Shown here one piece after another: positions 51,001 through 62,594 of a stretch of DNA of 64,000 bases (position 1 is its first letter; each line of letters starts with the position of its first letter). Below the pieces are notes generated by a model. The model searched no databases, was not told the DNA's origin, and was given only the letters and a program-made list of their open reading frames with translations. Source of the stretch: Asterias amurensis (Eukaryota > Echinodermata > Asteroidea > Forcipulatida > Asteriidae); NCBI RefSeq assembly GCF_032118995.1, contig NC_092660.1:6649501-6713500 (forward strand). The letters run 5' to 3'. Made by a program: the position numbers and the translations under genes.

Positions 51001-54000
51001 GTTTAAAGTGGACCCATAAGACAATGATAGTGAGTTTATATTCACCCTGTAACAGCCGGTGTAGAAACTGACTTGATCGCCTCCCAAAGATGCCTCAAAA
51101 ACCGCTCATTAAATGCTAATAAATACAACAATCTGGGTGAAAGAAAGAACGAGGAAACCCAAGGTAAATTTATCAATGATCTATACATTGGTAGGCCAAA
51201 GAACTGAGACAATAGTTTATACTTAACACAACAGTTTTAATGGGAAGTCACTTTTAAATATAGAAATAATAACATCTTGTAAATTTCTGTTTGATGTATT
51301 TTTAAACATATTTGATGTTGGCATGTGCAATTCAGTTTTAAACTGCAATACATGCTTTATTATTAAACCATTTTTTAATTGAATTGAAAATATATTAACC
51401 ATTAGATTCAGAAAAGGAAATGAATGTTTAAAATTTCCTGTGCTATGCAAGGTAGTCTTTTAGTCTTTGAGGGGCAACTTGACAACTTGCTACTGCCACC
51501 GCCAAATTAACCAACTGGGTCTGCGCATCAACTCCAGCAAAAAAAAAATATCCCGCCCCAAAAAAGTTTGAGAATAACTCCCAAACTAAGCATGCTCAAG
51601 AGAGATGCAGTTGAGATACAAATGTACCTGACAATTTTGGAAAAACCTAAAGAAAAACTGGCTCAATACATTGTACATTTTCAAAAAATGTATACACTGT
51701 GTAAAATGGATGCAGTTTATGTAATGACACACTAACACACCAACAATGCATGCCACATCACTTTTAACAAAACAACATTCTGAGAGAAACCAACGTCTTA
51801 CTTTGTTCTTGGCACATGAAGCTTATGTTCCACCATGAGTGTATGACAGATGCTACACAATGCTGTTAGGACCGAGACGTCACTCTTAGAGACGGCAGTC
51901 AGAAGCCAGTTGACATGGTCAGCTGAGTTCAGGGTCTGAAGACAGTGATCTCGAATCTCAAACAGAGACGAGGCTCCCTCGACCTAAGACAGATTAGAAG
52001 AATCCAAGGCCACATATAATGAAAGGGTTTGGGTACTTTTTGTAAGATATATAACACAAATGTCCATAGATTTACATTAAACTTACACGGTTTAAAGATA
52101 ATGATGGTAAAAGGATTTGCTTTAAAATATTACTTGCTGTGGCGCTGTAGTTTTTGAAAAATTAATAAAATAATTTTGGGAGAAGCCTGTTACACCCTGT
52201 TGGCATTTTTCCTGCTGTAAAAGTTTAATAGTAATGAAGAGTATATAATAAAATAAAATTTCCTCCTATGGGGGAAAATTTTCAGTTATACGTTGAATAG
52301 CCACTGACAGGCACCCCTAAACAAAGATAATGACAAAGTAGGGAGACTGCCAACATTAGGACTAGATGGCTTAGTTACTAGAGTGCCGCAACATTAATCC
52401 GGAAGGTAACAGGTTTAAATCCCGCAATAGTAAATTTATCTTTGATCAACCCAAAATTCATAATTTTTAAATTAAAGAACAAGAAGTAAAACAAAGGTGA
52501 CTGTACTTGATTTTCCATTACGTCCATATCATCTTCCGAGTCGGAGTCATCGTCATTGCCATGGAATCGACGATCACTGGTCCCCGGCAGCATGGGAAAT
52601 ATCAGCTTGATGAGGTGAAGGTATCGCAGGATTTCATCATTATGAAGAGTTGCTATAGCAACAAGATAAATTGCATGAGAAACAAATCAATTATTGGTTA
52701 TTGCTTAAATATGTCTAAAATTGGTGTGATTGGAGTCATCAAAGAGTACAGTAACCATGGCATTGGCTCAACCCCAGATGATTGACATCCAGCCTTTTAT
52801 TCTTTGAGCCATTTCATTTCATTAAAAAAAAGAAAATTGCCTAGGTTTTATAGGTTGTTATAGGCCACAACACGCCACAAACAATAAACCTGGGAAACCA
52901 CAAGTCCCGAAAGTGTTTAATATACAAGTAAGACTTCTACACTCTATTGGAGAGTCTGGCTGGTTTTACACTCAATCCACAGATCCTTGTATCACCTCTA
53001 ACTATCTCATAAATGATTAAAATAATGAACCGATTTGTATTGGAAAAGATAAAGTCTTCTAAAAAATTGGATTAAATATTGTTTAAAAACATCTCTGTAC
53101 CTAGAAGTGGTTTCACTAGAGTCATCACAGAGTACAGTAACCATGGTGTTGGCTCCACCCCCAGATGATTGACATCCAGCCATGTATTCTGATTGGTGGA
53201 CACAATTGCTTGTAGCAGCTGGGTTACTGGAAAGGCAGAAGGGGATTGGCTGATGGCTGGCAGGAGGAAGGAGTTGATTGGCTCGGTGAATTGGAGACAG
53301 AAGAGTTCTTTGCAGAGTGAGCACAGGACAATATTCCTAAAAGTGAACGAAAGAATTTGGGAAGTTCACATTTGAAAGAATTTCCCATCAAATAAATCAT
53401 TTACAGAGTTTCTGTCCAATAGTTATTTCGGACAAATTTGGTTTTACATGTAATGCTATTATATCTAAAGAAAATTTGTTTCAATTATTTTATAACTTGT
53501 TTTGAACAGTTTTGTAAACGAACAATACTTAAATTCACTTATTCTGGACTCTCAGAAAAGCGAACTCAATAAATGTACTAGCAAATAACCAATGAAGAAG
53601 ACAAGGAAGGATTGTTAAGTTTTAAATGTGGGAAAACCCACACAGTCACAGGCAGAAACTGATAAACCAACCCACATAGTGCCCCAGATGTGATTCGAAC
53701 CAGGTTCCCAGAAGTGAAAGACGAGGAAAGATACCACTAGTCGACCTGAACAATACAGTAATTCTAAGAACAAGTTTGCTAGATTTAAAGACAGCCACTT
53801 GACCTTTGACCTCATTACCTGCTTGTCGTCTCTTCTTGTAGTCTCTTGACCAGCCTAGTTGGTCTCAGTACTAGTTCTAAGGCTGTCTTAGCCAATGTTG
53901 GTATATTAGGATATTCCATTCCTGGTGGTAAGCGGTCATCGATAAGAGCTCTGAGATATCTGTAGTAACCTGGAGAAAAATGTATTGAAAAGTTATTATA

Positions 54001-57000
54001 CAGGATTGGCAGCACAGCTGAAAAAATTGTCACAGACATTGCGTCTTTTGTGTGATCAGCCATAAATGAAATAATAAGCCTGTCGAAGTTGAGCTTAATC
54101 TGTTGTGTGAGTCAGGAGGAAATAGTGTAAAACAATGCAGTGTTCAGGATGTAAGAACATTGTCCTTATTTTCGGTTGCTACAACTGAAAACAAGATTTA
54201 CACAAGAAGTCCAATTATACTATGGATATTGTTTGAGCAGAAAGTATTACAAGTCTGGTCAGGAAATTTGTTAAAACGATGACTAAACAAATCTTGAGAT
54301 TCTTATGGACTGGAAACCAGGTGTCTGTGTTGCACACTTTCATTGATTTGGGTATAATCAATAAGACAAAAGAGTGTCCTTGGGCAATGAATCAGGCACA
54401 CCATAAGATGTAAACATTGCTAAGGGCAATATGATCTTATAGGGAGTCAGTCAACATACTTGCGGGAAAAAGTACCTCTTACTATGACAAAAATCATACC
54501 CACAACTTATCCTCAATAATTTACCTATTATGTGTACACTTTTCTACAACTTAAGCCTGGCTCGTACTTCCTGTGAATGTGAATATGAATTTGAACATCT
54601 TAAGGTTGCAACTATTAATTGAGCTGTGCGAAACACTCGCTTCGAAAGGAGCCCTGTGAGGTCAAAATTTGTATCCCATCCGCATTTGCAGGAAGTATGA
54701 CCTAGGCTTTAGCATGGACTAGTTTTTAGAAGGTGCCTTGGGGAAACCTTAGACTTACCTTGCTTTACAAGGTACAGAAGAATATCACGCACTGCTTGGC
54801 TTATCTCTGTCTCTGTGATGCTTTCTGATTGGCTAAATACCCTCTCATCGGTAAATACTTCAAGCATCCTCAAAGGCATAGCGATGGGTACCGATGAATT
54901 GCCCCTTAACATTCTGGCAAAAAAAATTACAATATTTCTTTCATCCTTCAAAAGCATATTTTCTTTAGTGACAGAAAAACTACAATGAAAAACTGCTAAA
55001 TGGTAAAACAAAATCTGAGATTATTCTGATCATCAAAATATTTGACTCTAACTACTCATTTTTAAAGAAATAATTATTTCTTCCAGCTGCCATATTATTT
55101 TTTGTTCAAGAGGTATTTTTCTTCATTAATTTTCAATTAAAAAACGCTAGACCGCTGCACTTGTTCAGACAAAAGTTTACTGGTCCAACACCAAAACTAA
55201 TGGACTCAGGCATGTGGTCCAGTGTAAAATTCAGGCCCTGCTTTTGATTTAGACCGAGACCGAGACTGAGTCTTCAAAATTCAAGACCTGGAAACAGCCG
55301 AGATCTCAACAAATTGGGTCTCAAAACCGGCTCAATATCAAAAAAAAGTCTCAAGATCTACAACACTGATCCAAATCTAATTTTTCAAGTCAAAATAAAC
55401 TTACCTGCAGCAAAGCAGCAATAATCTTCTGATTTGATGAATCCATGTCGACCGGTGATTTTTTAACAGTTCTGTACAAAGACTTTTCTGCTTTAATATC
55501 ACTTGACAGAGAACAGTCTGAAAAGAGAAGTAAAAAGGGTTCCACATAAGTAAAGATTGGAGACTGAAAGGGTGACCATACAGACATTACATCAAGAACA
55601 AATCGTACAAATTTTCAAATTTGTATGAAGTATTGCATTAGTCTTTCTTTAAGGCTTCATGAGAAATACTCAGTTAGGGTTGGAACGTCAGTCCATTAAC
55701 GTTTTTTTTGCAACCTCAAATGTTGGAACAAAACTAAAAAGCAAAACCATGTTTAAAGCATCAACACCGAAACATAACAAAAACAGCACTAAACTTACTA
55801 GTTTTAATCTACATGAAAATAAATTTTAGATTTAAAATATGATCAAATTATATGAAAAGTGACAAGCCATCTTCCCAATGATAAATAAACAATACCACAA
55901 TAGATACATAAACCATACCAACATTAAATGACAAAGCCATTAAGTGATTTTTCATTTCCTCTGGAAAGAGAGACCAAGGTAGACATTGGTTACCAATACT
56001 GGCTTGAAATGATTTTAAAGCTTTGCTTCTGACTTATCAATGTATCCATGGTATTGCCCCAGTTTAAATTCAAAGCTTAGCTCAGGAGTACAAATCTGCG
56101 ATCTTCACATAAATCCCTTCTGACTCCTCCAGTTATCAAAACCAAGTCGTACGGTTCCCGCTCTTTCCAATATGCAGCAGTTCAGTTATGGAACAGTCTT
56201 CCAGAGATTGTCAAACAGGCTGAGACATCAGAACAATTCAAAACCCAGTTGAAAACATATCTGTTTACTTTGTACAATAATTGTTGGTTTTCTTTTTACA
56301 GCGCAGAGGGACCTCACAGTGATGTGCGCTATATAAGAATGGTTTTATTATTATTATTATTATCAAATAAACACCTAGGATTCTTGGCCAACTTCTGTGG
56401 GAACAATTCAATTATCTTTTGTTGAGTTTTCAGATTCTTACCAATCTCTGTGAATCAACACTTTCTTTGAAGAACAGGACCAGATGACTCTGCAGTGCTA
56501 GTAATGTGTCAGGATCTAGGGAAGTGGCTGTCGAAGCACCCCCCCCTTGGACCCGCCCCATCTGAACATCCCACTGCCTCCTTAGCTCGGCCTTCAGTCT
56601 CTGTCTTGACAGTGAACCACGGAGGAAGGATTGTATTCTGGTTGCACTCAGCTGTTTATTTCTCTCTTCCTGCAAAAAGAAAATAGAGATCAGTATTTGT
56701 AGACTTGCCTCAATACAGTGTATGCTGGTCCAGGGGTTGATTTCACAAAGAGTTAGGACTAGTCCTAAAACTTAGGACTAGTCTTAGGAGATATTAAAAA
56801 CGAACGACTAGTCCTAAGTTAGGATGAGTAACTCGTCCTTCGCCAGCATAGTTGTATTTTATGCCTTTAAGCAAGTTTTTTTTGCTTACAGGCTTCATGA
56901 AATTGGGCCCAGATATCTTGGCCACCAAGCAAAAGAAGTTTAGTCTTGCTCTTCAGACAGGGCACTTATGACAAGACATGTTCCTTACCTGTCTCTTTTT

Positions 57001-57627
57001 TCTCTCATCTTGATTTCGCTGAAGGAGAGATGATGTTGGTTCCTAAATCAGAAATAAATGCAACAAAGTGGATAATAAATTAGTTTTAACTAAAGTTTCT
57101 CATCAAACTGTGCATTAACATATTTGCCATCAGTCATTTCATAATCACATCAGCCCTGGAATTTCATCTTTTGAGTGAGCAAGGCCATTTTCAATATGCA
57201 GAGGGCATTTCCGTTGTAAAATCTTTAAGTCTATGCGAAATTTTGAAAAGGCACCAAGGTCAAGACATCTGTTACAAGAAGACTTATTATGCATCTTTAA
57301 TTTAATTCTCGTTACATCAATGGGGTTAAAAAACAAAATAAGGGATAACTTGCCGTCTGGCGCCACCACCTTTTCACTAATTTTTACAAAAAGGGATATC
57401 TCAATGAGGTTAATTAGATACTATATTATTTTGAATGAAAAAGTGGTGGCGCCATACCAAAACTTTTCCAAAATTAGTTTGGTTTTTACACTTTTACAAC
57501 GACAAGTGAATCTAGCAAAGAGTGGAGGGACTTTGAAAAGTTCTGCCCAACTCCTAATTACCTTTTTACTGGCTCCTCTGAGGGACACCACAGGACGTCG
57601 TTTGAAATCACCTTCAAAACTGTACAT
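42032..57627 (-). CDS. UBE3C: Ubiquitin-protein ligase E3C (HECT), complete, 21 coding exons, 1075 aa
   Basis: HECT E3 ligase that associates with the proteasome and extends ubiquitin chains on substrates. Exons 5' to 3': 57627-57562, 57042-56989, 56669-56442, 55517-55405, 54913-54759, 53969-53819, 53336-53101, 52652-52507, 51983-51802, 51132-51046, 50554-50400, 49492-49278, 48809-48702, 47921-47748, 47319-47178, 46402-46158, 45046-44925, 44240-44051, 43582-43426, 42943-42813, 42202-42032. They sum to 3228 nt with every junction in phase; human UBE3C is 1083 aa. Landmarks: N-terminal [22 protein letters not shown]-type motif [16 protein letters not shown] (exon 3); [14 protein letters not shown] (exon 13); HECT start [13 protein letters not shown] (exon 15); [11 protein letters not shown] (exon 16); ELGLNFTVV (exon 18). 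The catalytic cysteine is in [14 protein letters not shown], residue 1043, and the family C-terminus AGFELS is intact. The 10-bp 5' UTR before the ATG is preceded by an acceptor AG (57639-57638), so an upstream non-coding exon is expected. Confidence 0.96.
43920..44045 (-). repeat. tRNA-derived SINE head, minus strand, UBE3C intron 18
   Basis: Reverse of the 15395-15500 family: GACTCGAACCCACACTCTGC is the complement of a box B. Decayed. Upstream, 43740-43920 (AGCACCTTATAAGGG, TTTACAAAGTGCTACGGC) resembles 185-330 and is its likely tail. Confidence 0.62.
45147..45370. repeat. MITE family F copy, UBE3C intron 16
   Basis: Ends ATGGACCCTTCCCATGAAAT and the complement at 45370; interior CAGACCCTATTGGT and GTCTGCGTCA. 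Second copy at 50165-50354. Confidence 0.75.
48039..48376. repeat. MITE family E copy, UBE3C intron 13
   Basis: GGAACACGTTGCCTTGGATC at the left; right end truncated after CCAACTCATCCGCAAGG. Same family as 26275-26652. Confidence 0.7.
49545..50070. repeat. Family D repeat with an internal foldback, UBE3C intron 11
   Basis: AATTTCATAAAGC and TTAAGCAGAACATTTTGC blocks surround a hairpin-like stretch at 49664-49760 containing AGTATACAGTATGCTCTTCT and the inverted GAAGAAGAGCAGAGTATACT. The centre is TTCTCCTG. Confidence 0.55.
50165..50354. repeat. MITE family F copy, UBE3C intron 11
   Basis: ATAGACCCTTCTCATGAAAT at the left and the complement near 50354. It lies just downstream of UBE3C exon 11 (50554-50400) in gene orientation, without touching its splice site. 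Confidence 0.75.
50632..50993. repeat. MITE family A copy, UBE3C intron 10
   Basis: AAAGACAGTGGACACTATTG at the left and ACCAATAGTGTCCATTTAAG at the right. It sits between UBE3C exons 11 and 10. Confidence 0.78.
52017..52185. repeat. Family C dispersed repeat, UBE3C intron 8
   Basis: GGGTTTGGGTACTTTTTGTA, then CCATAGATTTACATTAAACT and GATAATGATGGTAAAAGG, as at 22225. Confidence 0.65.
55960..56362 (+). pseudogene. 3' end of a non-LTR retrotransposon (LINE), UBE3C intron 3
   Basis: The plus-strand frame, with breaks, reads [20 protein letters not shown] and then [20 protein letters not shown], the typical C-terminal segment of CR1/L2/RTE-like reverse transcriptases. It ends with GATGTGCGCTATATAAGAAT and an ATT microsatellite (56343-56362), the usual LINE 3' tail. 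It is 5'-truncated and carries stops, so it is dead. Confidence 0.75.
57343..57469. mobile_element. 127-bp MITE (family M), inverted copy, UBE3C intron 1
   Basis: Same ends as 36425 in opposite orientation (GGATAACTTGCCGTCTGGCG and the complement of GGAAAAGTTTTGGTATGGCG). Flanks AAAATAAG and AAAATTAG match at 7 of 8 positions, so an older insertion. Confidence 0.82.
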
Positions 57628-57854
57628 CTCTGGATCTCTGATGAAAGAACAATACCTGTACGTCTCTTGATCTAATGATCTATTACCTAATACAGAAAAA
57701 CAAAGCTAAAGTGAATGAAACGGCACCATTATTTAAAGAGCAAGTATTTTATGAAAAACTCATTTGTTGATACTTTGCTAACCTAGGATCACTGTGTTCC
57801 ATTGTCGCATTGGAGACATTGGTATTATTGTAAAACTTCCTTATCATACAGATC

Positions 57855-58406
57855 ATGGAGCAAGGAACAGAAGGAGTTACAACTCCAGTCTTAATCCCCG
57901 AAGCTCAAATTAATCCGATTAACGCTGCATCTACCTCCAGTGGAAACACTATGGATGTTGCAGTGCTACAGTGCGTGCGCGCCATTATGAGTGAACGGCG
58001 TGCAAAGCAAACGGACAGCACGCACATGCACTGCAACATAGTAACACCCCTTTTACAGAATGGTTTAGCCCAACAACAAAATAATGCATTTGCAAAGCGA
58101 TGCGACAGGTTCAAAATATGAACCTGGGAATTCGCTCTGGGATCTGGTAAGTTTTTGTCCATTTTTTCTTCGAAATATTTCCTAAATGGTGTTTTGAGTA
58201 TTATGGCAGGCTGCATTAGATATTGTGGATTAAGTTCGTACCCTCAGAATTTGTGTCATGATGCTTGAAAGTGGTAAAAATGGGGCAAATCTGGTGACAA
58301 GCTGTCGAAATTGTACGTGTTGGACCAGATCAACCGTTTCCGCTCGAAACAAACTCGTAACTCGTAAACTCGTGAGGAGGGTTACGTTATCGCAACTAGG
58401 TTAGTG
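57855..58406. repeat. Element related to the foldback at 17370, with Mutator-type end
   Basis: AACACCCCTTTTACAGAATGG at about 58045 is shared with the foldback centre near 17890; GGTTACGTTATCGCAACTAG at 58382-58401 is the complement of the short-palindrome end. The left boundary is unclear. The 88-aa plus-strand frame here is not a recognisable protein. Confidence 0.5.
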
Positions 58407-59074
58407 TTAGTGTTAAACTTAAAGCAAATTGTGTCCATTATTGCTATGGCATGTATGGCATTTGCAATTACTGAACAAAATGAACTGTGAAATGACTGTT
58501 CTATTGTTCGTTTTTAAAGCCATTGGACACTTTCGGTAAACAGTATTGTCCAAGGCCCACACTTTGTGTATCACAACTTCTATATAAAATAACAAACCTG
58601 TAAAAATTTAGACTCAATCAGTCATCGGAGTCGGGAGAAAATAACGGGAAAACCCACCCTTGTTTCTGCACATTTCATGGCATGCATGTGTTTAAAATAA
58701 ATCCATAATTCTCGATATCGAGAATTTATATTGTTTTAATGTTTTCTCAAAAAGTAAAGCATTTCATGGAATAATATTTCAAGAGAAGTCTCTCACCATT
58801 ACCTTCTGTGAACCCTGTAAGTGAAGTTATTTGTAAATCTGTGACATTTTGTTTTGGAGTAACTATAGAATACAGGTACACTCGGAGCTCTATCTGCGCC
58901 TCCGCGGAGGCGGAGTCGCGGTCACGTACGTTTTAAGTAACTTGGTCGTAGCATGGAGGAAGAAAATAGCTCTTTACTACTTGATTGTATTGAGTGCGAT
59001 TGATGAATACAGCAGATAAAATGTTAGGGTCGTAGGGAGTCAATGTGTGACGTGAGTGGTGAGGTAGGTGAAGC

Positions 59075-59455
59075 AGCCGATAGAGGGCGTTTTAGGAAGA
59101 CTTGCATTTGATGCAATCGTGAAGATTGGGAAGCTGGAAGCGTGGAGGCGCGGAGGCGCGGAGTTGACAATGGCCGATAGAGGGCGTCTTTAGGAAGACG
59201 AGCATATGATGCAACCGTGAAGACGGGGAAGGTGGAGGCGCGGAGGCGCAGAGTCGCGGTGTTGGCAATGGCCGATAGAGGGCGTTTTTAGGAAGATGGG
59301 CATTTGATGCAATCGTGAAGACGGGGAAGGTGGAGGCGCGGAGACGCGGTGTGGAAAATGGCCGATAGAGGGCGTCTTTAGGAAGACGAGCATATGATGC
59401 AATCGTGAAGAAGGGGAAGGTGGAGGCGCGGAGGCGCGGAGGCGCAGTCGGGCTT
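59075..59455. repeat. Tandem repeat of about 97 bp, four copies
   Basis: GCCGATAGAGGGCG starts at about 59076, 59173, 59271 and 59361. Units end in GGAGGCGCGGAGGCGC blocks. The Ala/Pro/Ser-rich minus-strand frames are translated repeat. Confidence 0.85.
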
Positions 59456-60290
59456 TCTTTCCCTTTTTTAAACAATCCTCTAATGGGGTCAAGTGTATGA
59501 GGGCAATATTAATAATTGTACGGAATTCGGGCTTTCTTTCCCTTTTTTAAATAATCCTCTATTGGGGTCAAGTGTATTAGGGCAATATTAATTATTGTAC
59601 GGAATTCGGGCTTTCTTTCCCTTTTTTAAATAATCCTCTAATGGGGTCAAGTGTATTAGGGCAATGTTAATAATTGTACGGAATTCGGGCTTTCTTTCCC
59701 TTTTTTAAATAATCCTCTATTGGGGTCAAGTGTATTAGGGCAATATTAATTATTGTACGGAATTCGGGCTTTCTTTCCCTTTTTTAAATAATCCTCTAAT
59801 GGGGTCAAGTGTATTGGGGCAATAATAATAATTGTACGTAATTCGGGCTTTCCATTTCCCTTTTGTTTAAACCCTCTAATAAGGTCAAATGTATGAGGGC
59901 AATATTAATTATTGTACGGAATTCGGGCTTTCTATCCCTTTTTTAAATAATCCTCTATTGGGGTCAAGTGTATTAGGGCAATATTAATTATTGTACGGAA
60001 TTCGGGCTTTCTTTCCCTTTTCTTAAATAATCTTCTATTGGGGTCAAGTGTATTAGGGCAATATTAATTATTGTACGGAATTCGGGCTTTCTTTCCCTTT
60101 TTTAAATAATCCTCTATTGGGGTCAAGTGTATTAGGGCAATATTAATTATTGTACGGAATTCGGGCTTTCTTTCCCTTTTTTAAATAATCCTCTATTGGG
60201 GTCAAGTGTATTAGGGCAATATTAATTATTGTACAGAATTCGGGCTTTCTTTCCCTTTTTTAAATAATCCTCTAATGTATTAGGATTCGG
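59449..60290. repeat. 79-bp satellite, about ten copies
   Basis: CGGGCTTTCTTTCCCTTTTT recurs every 79 bp (59449, 59528, 59607 and onward), each unit holding GGGGTCAAGTGTATTAGGGC and ATTGTACGGAATT. Units decay after about 60250 but traces continue to 60400. Confidence 0.9.
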
Positions 60291-60710
60291 CCTTTAATTT
60301 TTTCCCTTTTGGAAATAATCCTCTTTTGGGGTAATATGTAGTACGGCAATATTAAAAGTTATTAATTATTTGTACGGAGTTCCCATAATTATTTAAATAA
60401 TCATCTAATGGTCTTGTGAATTATCGTATAAAATAAATTGACATCACAGCGCAGTTGTGTATCTCGAGCCTAATGAGGGCGCTGTTGTGCATCTTTCAGA
60501 GTGCCCCCTAGGTTGCCAAATATTTATAGTTAAGCAACAGAGCGCGACCTCAACTCCAGTGTACTGTGTACGTATGAACGTCACCGCGACTCCGTCTCCG
60601 TGGAGGCGCAGTGGAAGCTTCGAAGTGTACCTGCATTCTATAGTTGTGCCTTTGTTTTTGTTTCTGTGCCTACCGAATCGAACTGTAGAAAGTGTCCAAA
60701 TGGCTTTAAA

Positions 60711-61528
60711 CAATAGCAATTTCAGCAGTTGCATAACACTAACAATTGAATTTAAATACGTGAATATCAGGTACAATAAACACACACATTACAAATGTAC
60801 CAAACAAAAGTATTTTAAACTTTATCACTTACTATTTTGTTCAGTAAAATCGACTTCTCGGAGATTCAACTTCTCCTATGCTTCACCACACACTCACAAC
60901 AAATCAGCTGTTTTCAAGTTAAATTTAATTTTACTGTTTCTATAGGCTGCAAAAACTCATCTCTCAATTAGTACACCATCAACCACTCACGACATCAGTA
61001 AAAGTGGGTTATCCGTAAAATATCTAAACATTTTAAAACCAAAGTGCAGAAATTTCTGGAACGATTTTCCTGATACAGATGTGTTTTCTGCAACTCATCG
61101 TTCTTCTTCATGCGTTGTGCGTGTGAGAAATTGTTTCTTTTCCCACTCGTCGAGTCGCCGCCTGCTATTGCTAAAAATTGCGGTGTAGTTTGTTTGAAAA
61201 CCAGACTAAATCTTTACACACTGGAGCATAAACGTTCGGTACCAACAAATGAACGATTTTAAGTTAGATGTATTTAAAGTCGTTCCCCATAAAGACCCTG
61301 CCTTGAGCGTGCATAGTACACTATTTTAATTGAGGGCGGTATAAAAGAGTGCTTGGACGGTTTGAGATACAACTAATGAATCCCTTTATTTATGTTACAT
61401 GCATTTTGTGCTGGTAATCAGTAAAGGGGCACAATTTTGCAGAGAATCTACCTTGAAATGACGTGATTATCCTGGTGAAGTTGAAAAATAAAAGGTTTTA
61501 TATACTTCCAGATATATAGTAAATTAAT
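60711..61528. promoter_or_regulatory. Upstream region of WDR83OS, possibly shared with UBE3C
   Basis: The plus-strand WDR83OS start (61529) and minus-strand UBE3C start (57627) are divergent. No repeat was recognised at 60711-61528. A short CpG-bearing stretch at about 61080-61170 is the best promoter candidate, and an unseen UBE3C non-coding first exon may be here. Inference only. Confidence 0.35.
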
Positions 61529-62594
61529 ATGTCATCCTCACAAAATAACTCTTCAGACGTGAAGCGTCCTAACAAGATTGTAAGGTAAGATTTAAAAAAA
61601 GAATTGGTTGGGACTTTTAAGATTTAAAAGACCCTACACCTCTTTGCGTGTAACATTGTCATTTCGTATCCAAATACAAAAGAGCTCATGTTGTTTTTAT
61701 GATGTTAATATGGAATCGGAAAAGTTTCCGTATGGCGCCACCACTTTTTCATTCGAAATAAAATAATATAGTATCTAATTTACCTGATTGACATATCCCT
61801 TTTTGTAAAAATGAGTGAAAAAGTGGTGGCGCCATACGGAAAGTTATCCATGGAATCCGTTAATATTGTGATATATCGTTGACTAAACTAGCCTAAATGA
61901 TTGTTATATCGCGATATACTTTTCTGTTGTTATGTCGCTGTACTTAGAGAGTCTTAGCATGATCATGCCGGTTTATATTATAAAAAATTAATCGCCATAT
62001 TTGCTCTTTTTCTTTGTTGCCCTTTTTTGATTAATTAAATAGGGCAATTGCCAACGCAATGCCAATGGGAACCCTTTCCCCTCCTGTCAACACCTGGCCC
62101 TACTCCTAGAACTATTTCGGTTTCGTCCGGCTATCGTCTCCCGTAACGGGAGACGATAGCCGGACGAAACCGAAATAGTTCTAGGAGTAACCTGGCCCTA
62201 CCCCCAGTAACCCCCCCCCCCCCCCACGCTCCAACCCATCCCACACCCCACTTAACCTCCCCCTCCATGGCCTCTTTATCCTTTTTCCTCCCCTTTCTCC
62301 ACATCGTACCTCTCCACATGGCTGACCGTTCCACCACCAAACTATCCCCCGCCCTGTCCCACCATACTTCCACCTCTGGCTTCCCTCATCTCACCTGATT
62401 TTTGAATCACCTGGGTCAAGCGGACTGGCTTGCGAGGCATTTATTATGTTTACCAAAGTCCAAACACAACTTTTCTAGTTTCCATTATTTGATGCAGATA
62501 CAAAGCCCCTGAAGATGCCCCACCAGATGACCCAACGGCTGATTACATGAACCTGCTGGGAATGGTGTTCAGTATGCTTGGCCTTATGATGAAG
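61529..62594 (+). CDS. WDR83OS: Asterix / PAT10 (WDR83OS), first two coding exons, gene continues beyond window
   Basis: Exon 61529-61584 encodes [19 protein letters not shown]; exon 62498-62594 continues [20 protein letters not shown] and then [12 protein letters not shown] before a GTCAGT donor. RPNK-x-x-RYK, DDPT-x-DYMNLLG and FSM-x-GLM are the signatures of WDR83OS/Asterix, a 106-aa ER membrane protein in vertebrates. With CCDC47 it forms the PAT complex, which shields transmembrane helices during insertion at the Sec61 translocon. The first transmembrane helix starts at the end of exon 2. The remaining exons (the KWCAW part onward) were not found up to 64000 and should lie to the right. 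The ATG is the first in the exon and matches the family length. Confidence 0.93.
61718..61849. mobile_element. 132-bp MITE (family M), WDR83OS intron 1
   Basis: Near-identical to 36425-36556. Exact duplication ATGGAATC at 61710-61717 and 61850-61857. Confidence 0.9.
62101..62189. mobile_element. 89-bp perfect palindrome with 9-bp target-site duplication, WDR83OS intron 1
   Basis: Arms of 44 bp pair perfectly around one central A (62145); the end reads TACTCCTAGAACTATTTCGG. Exact duplication ACCTGGCCC at 62092-62100 and 62190-62198. A C15 run follows at about 62211. Decayed relatives are at 23490-23680. Confidence 0.88.

Larger units (their letters stand above)
58513..60710. mobile_element. 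2.2-kb family B element carrying two satellite arrays
   Basis: Left end TTTAAAGCCATTGGACACTT, right end AGTGTCCAAATGGCTTTAAA, as in the 370-bp family B MITEs. Inside each end lies a CTATAGAA(T) block with a GAGGCG-rich segment (58870-58925 and 60560-60640). Between these are a 97-bp and a 79-bp tandem array. Confidence 0.68.

Noticed and set aside
55390-55587. Open frame over UBE3C exon 4 reading [20 protein letters not shown]
   Set aside because: The neighbouring exon ends in phase 0, which forces the other frame ([10 protein letters not shown] ... RRLLLLCCR). That frame matches UBE3C.
59092-59492. Pro/Ser/Ala-rich 100-127-aa ORFs
   Set aside because: Translated 97-bp tandem repeat, open in two overlapping frames because the unit lacks stops.
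60457-60945. 162-aa plus-strand ORF
   Set aside because: Starts inside the right end of the family B element and runs into AT-rich DNA; no recognisable domain.
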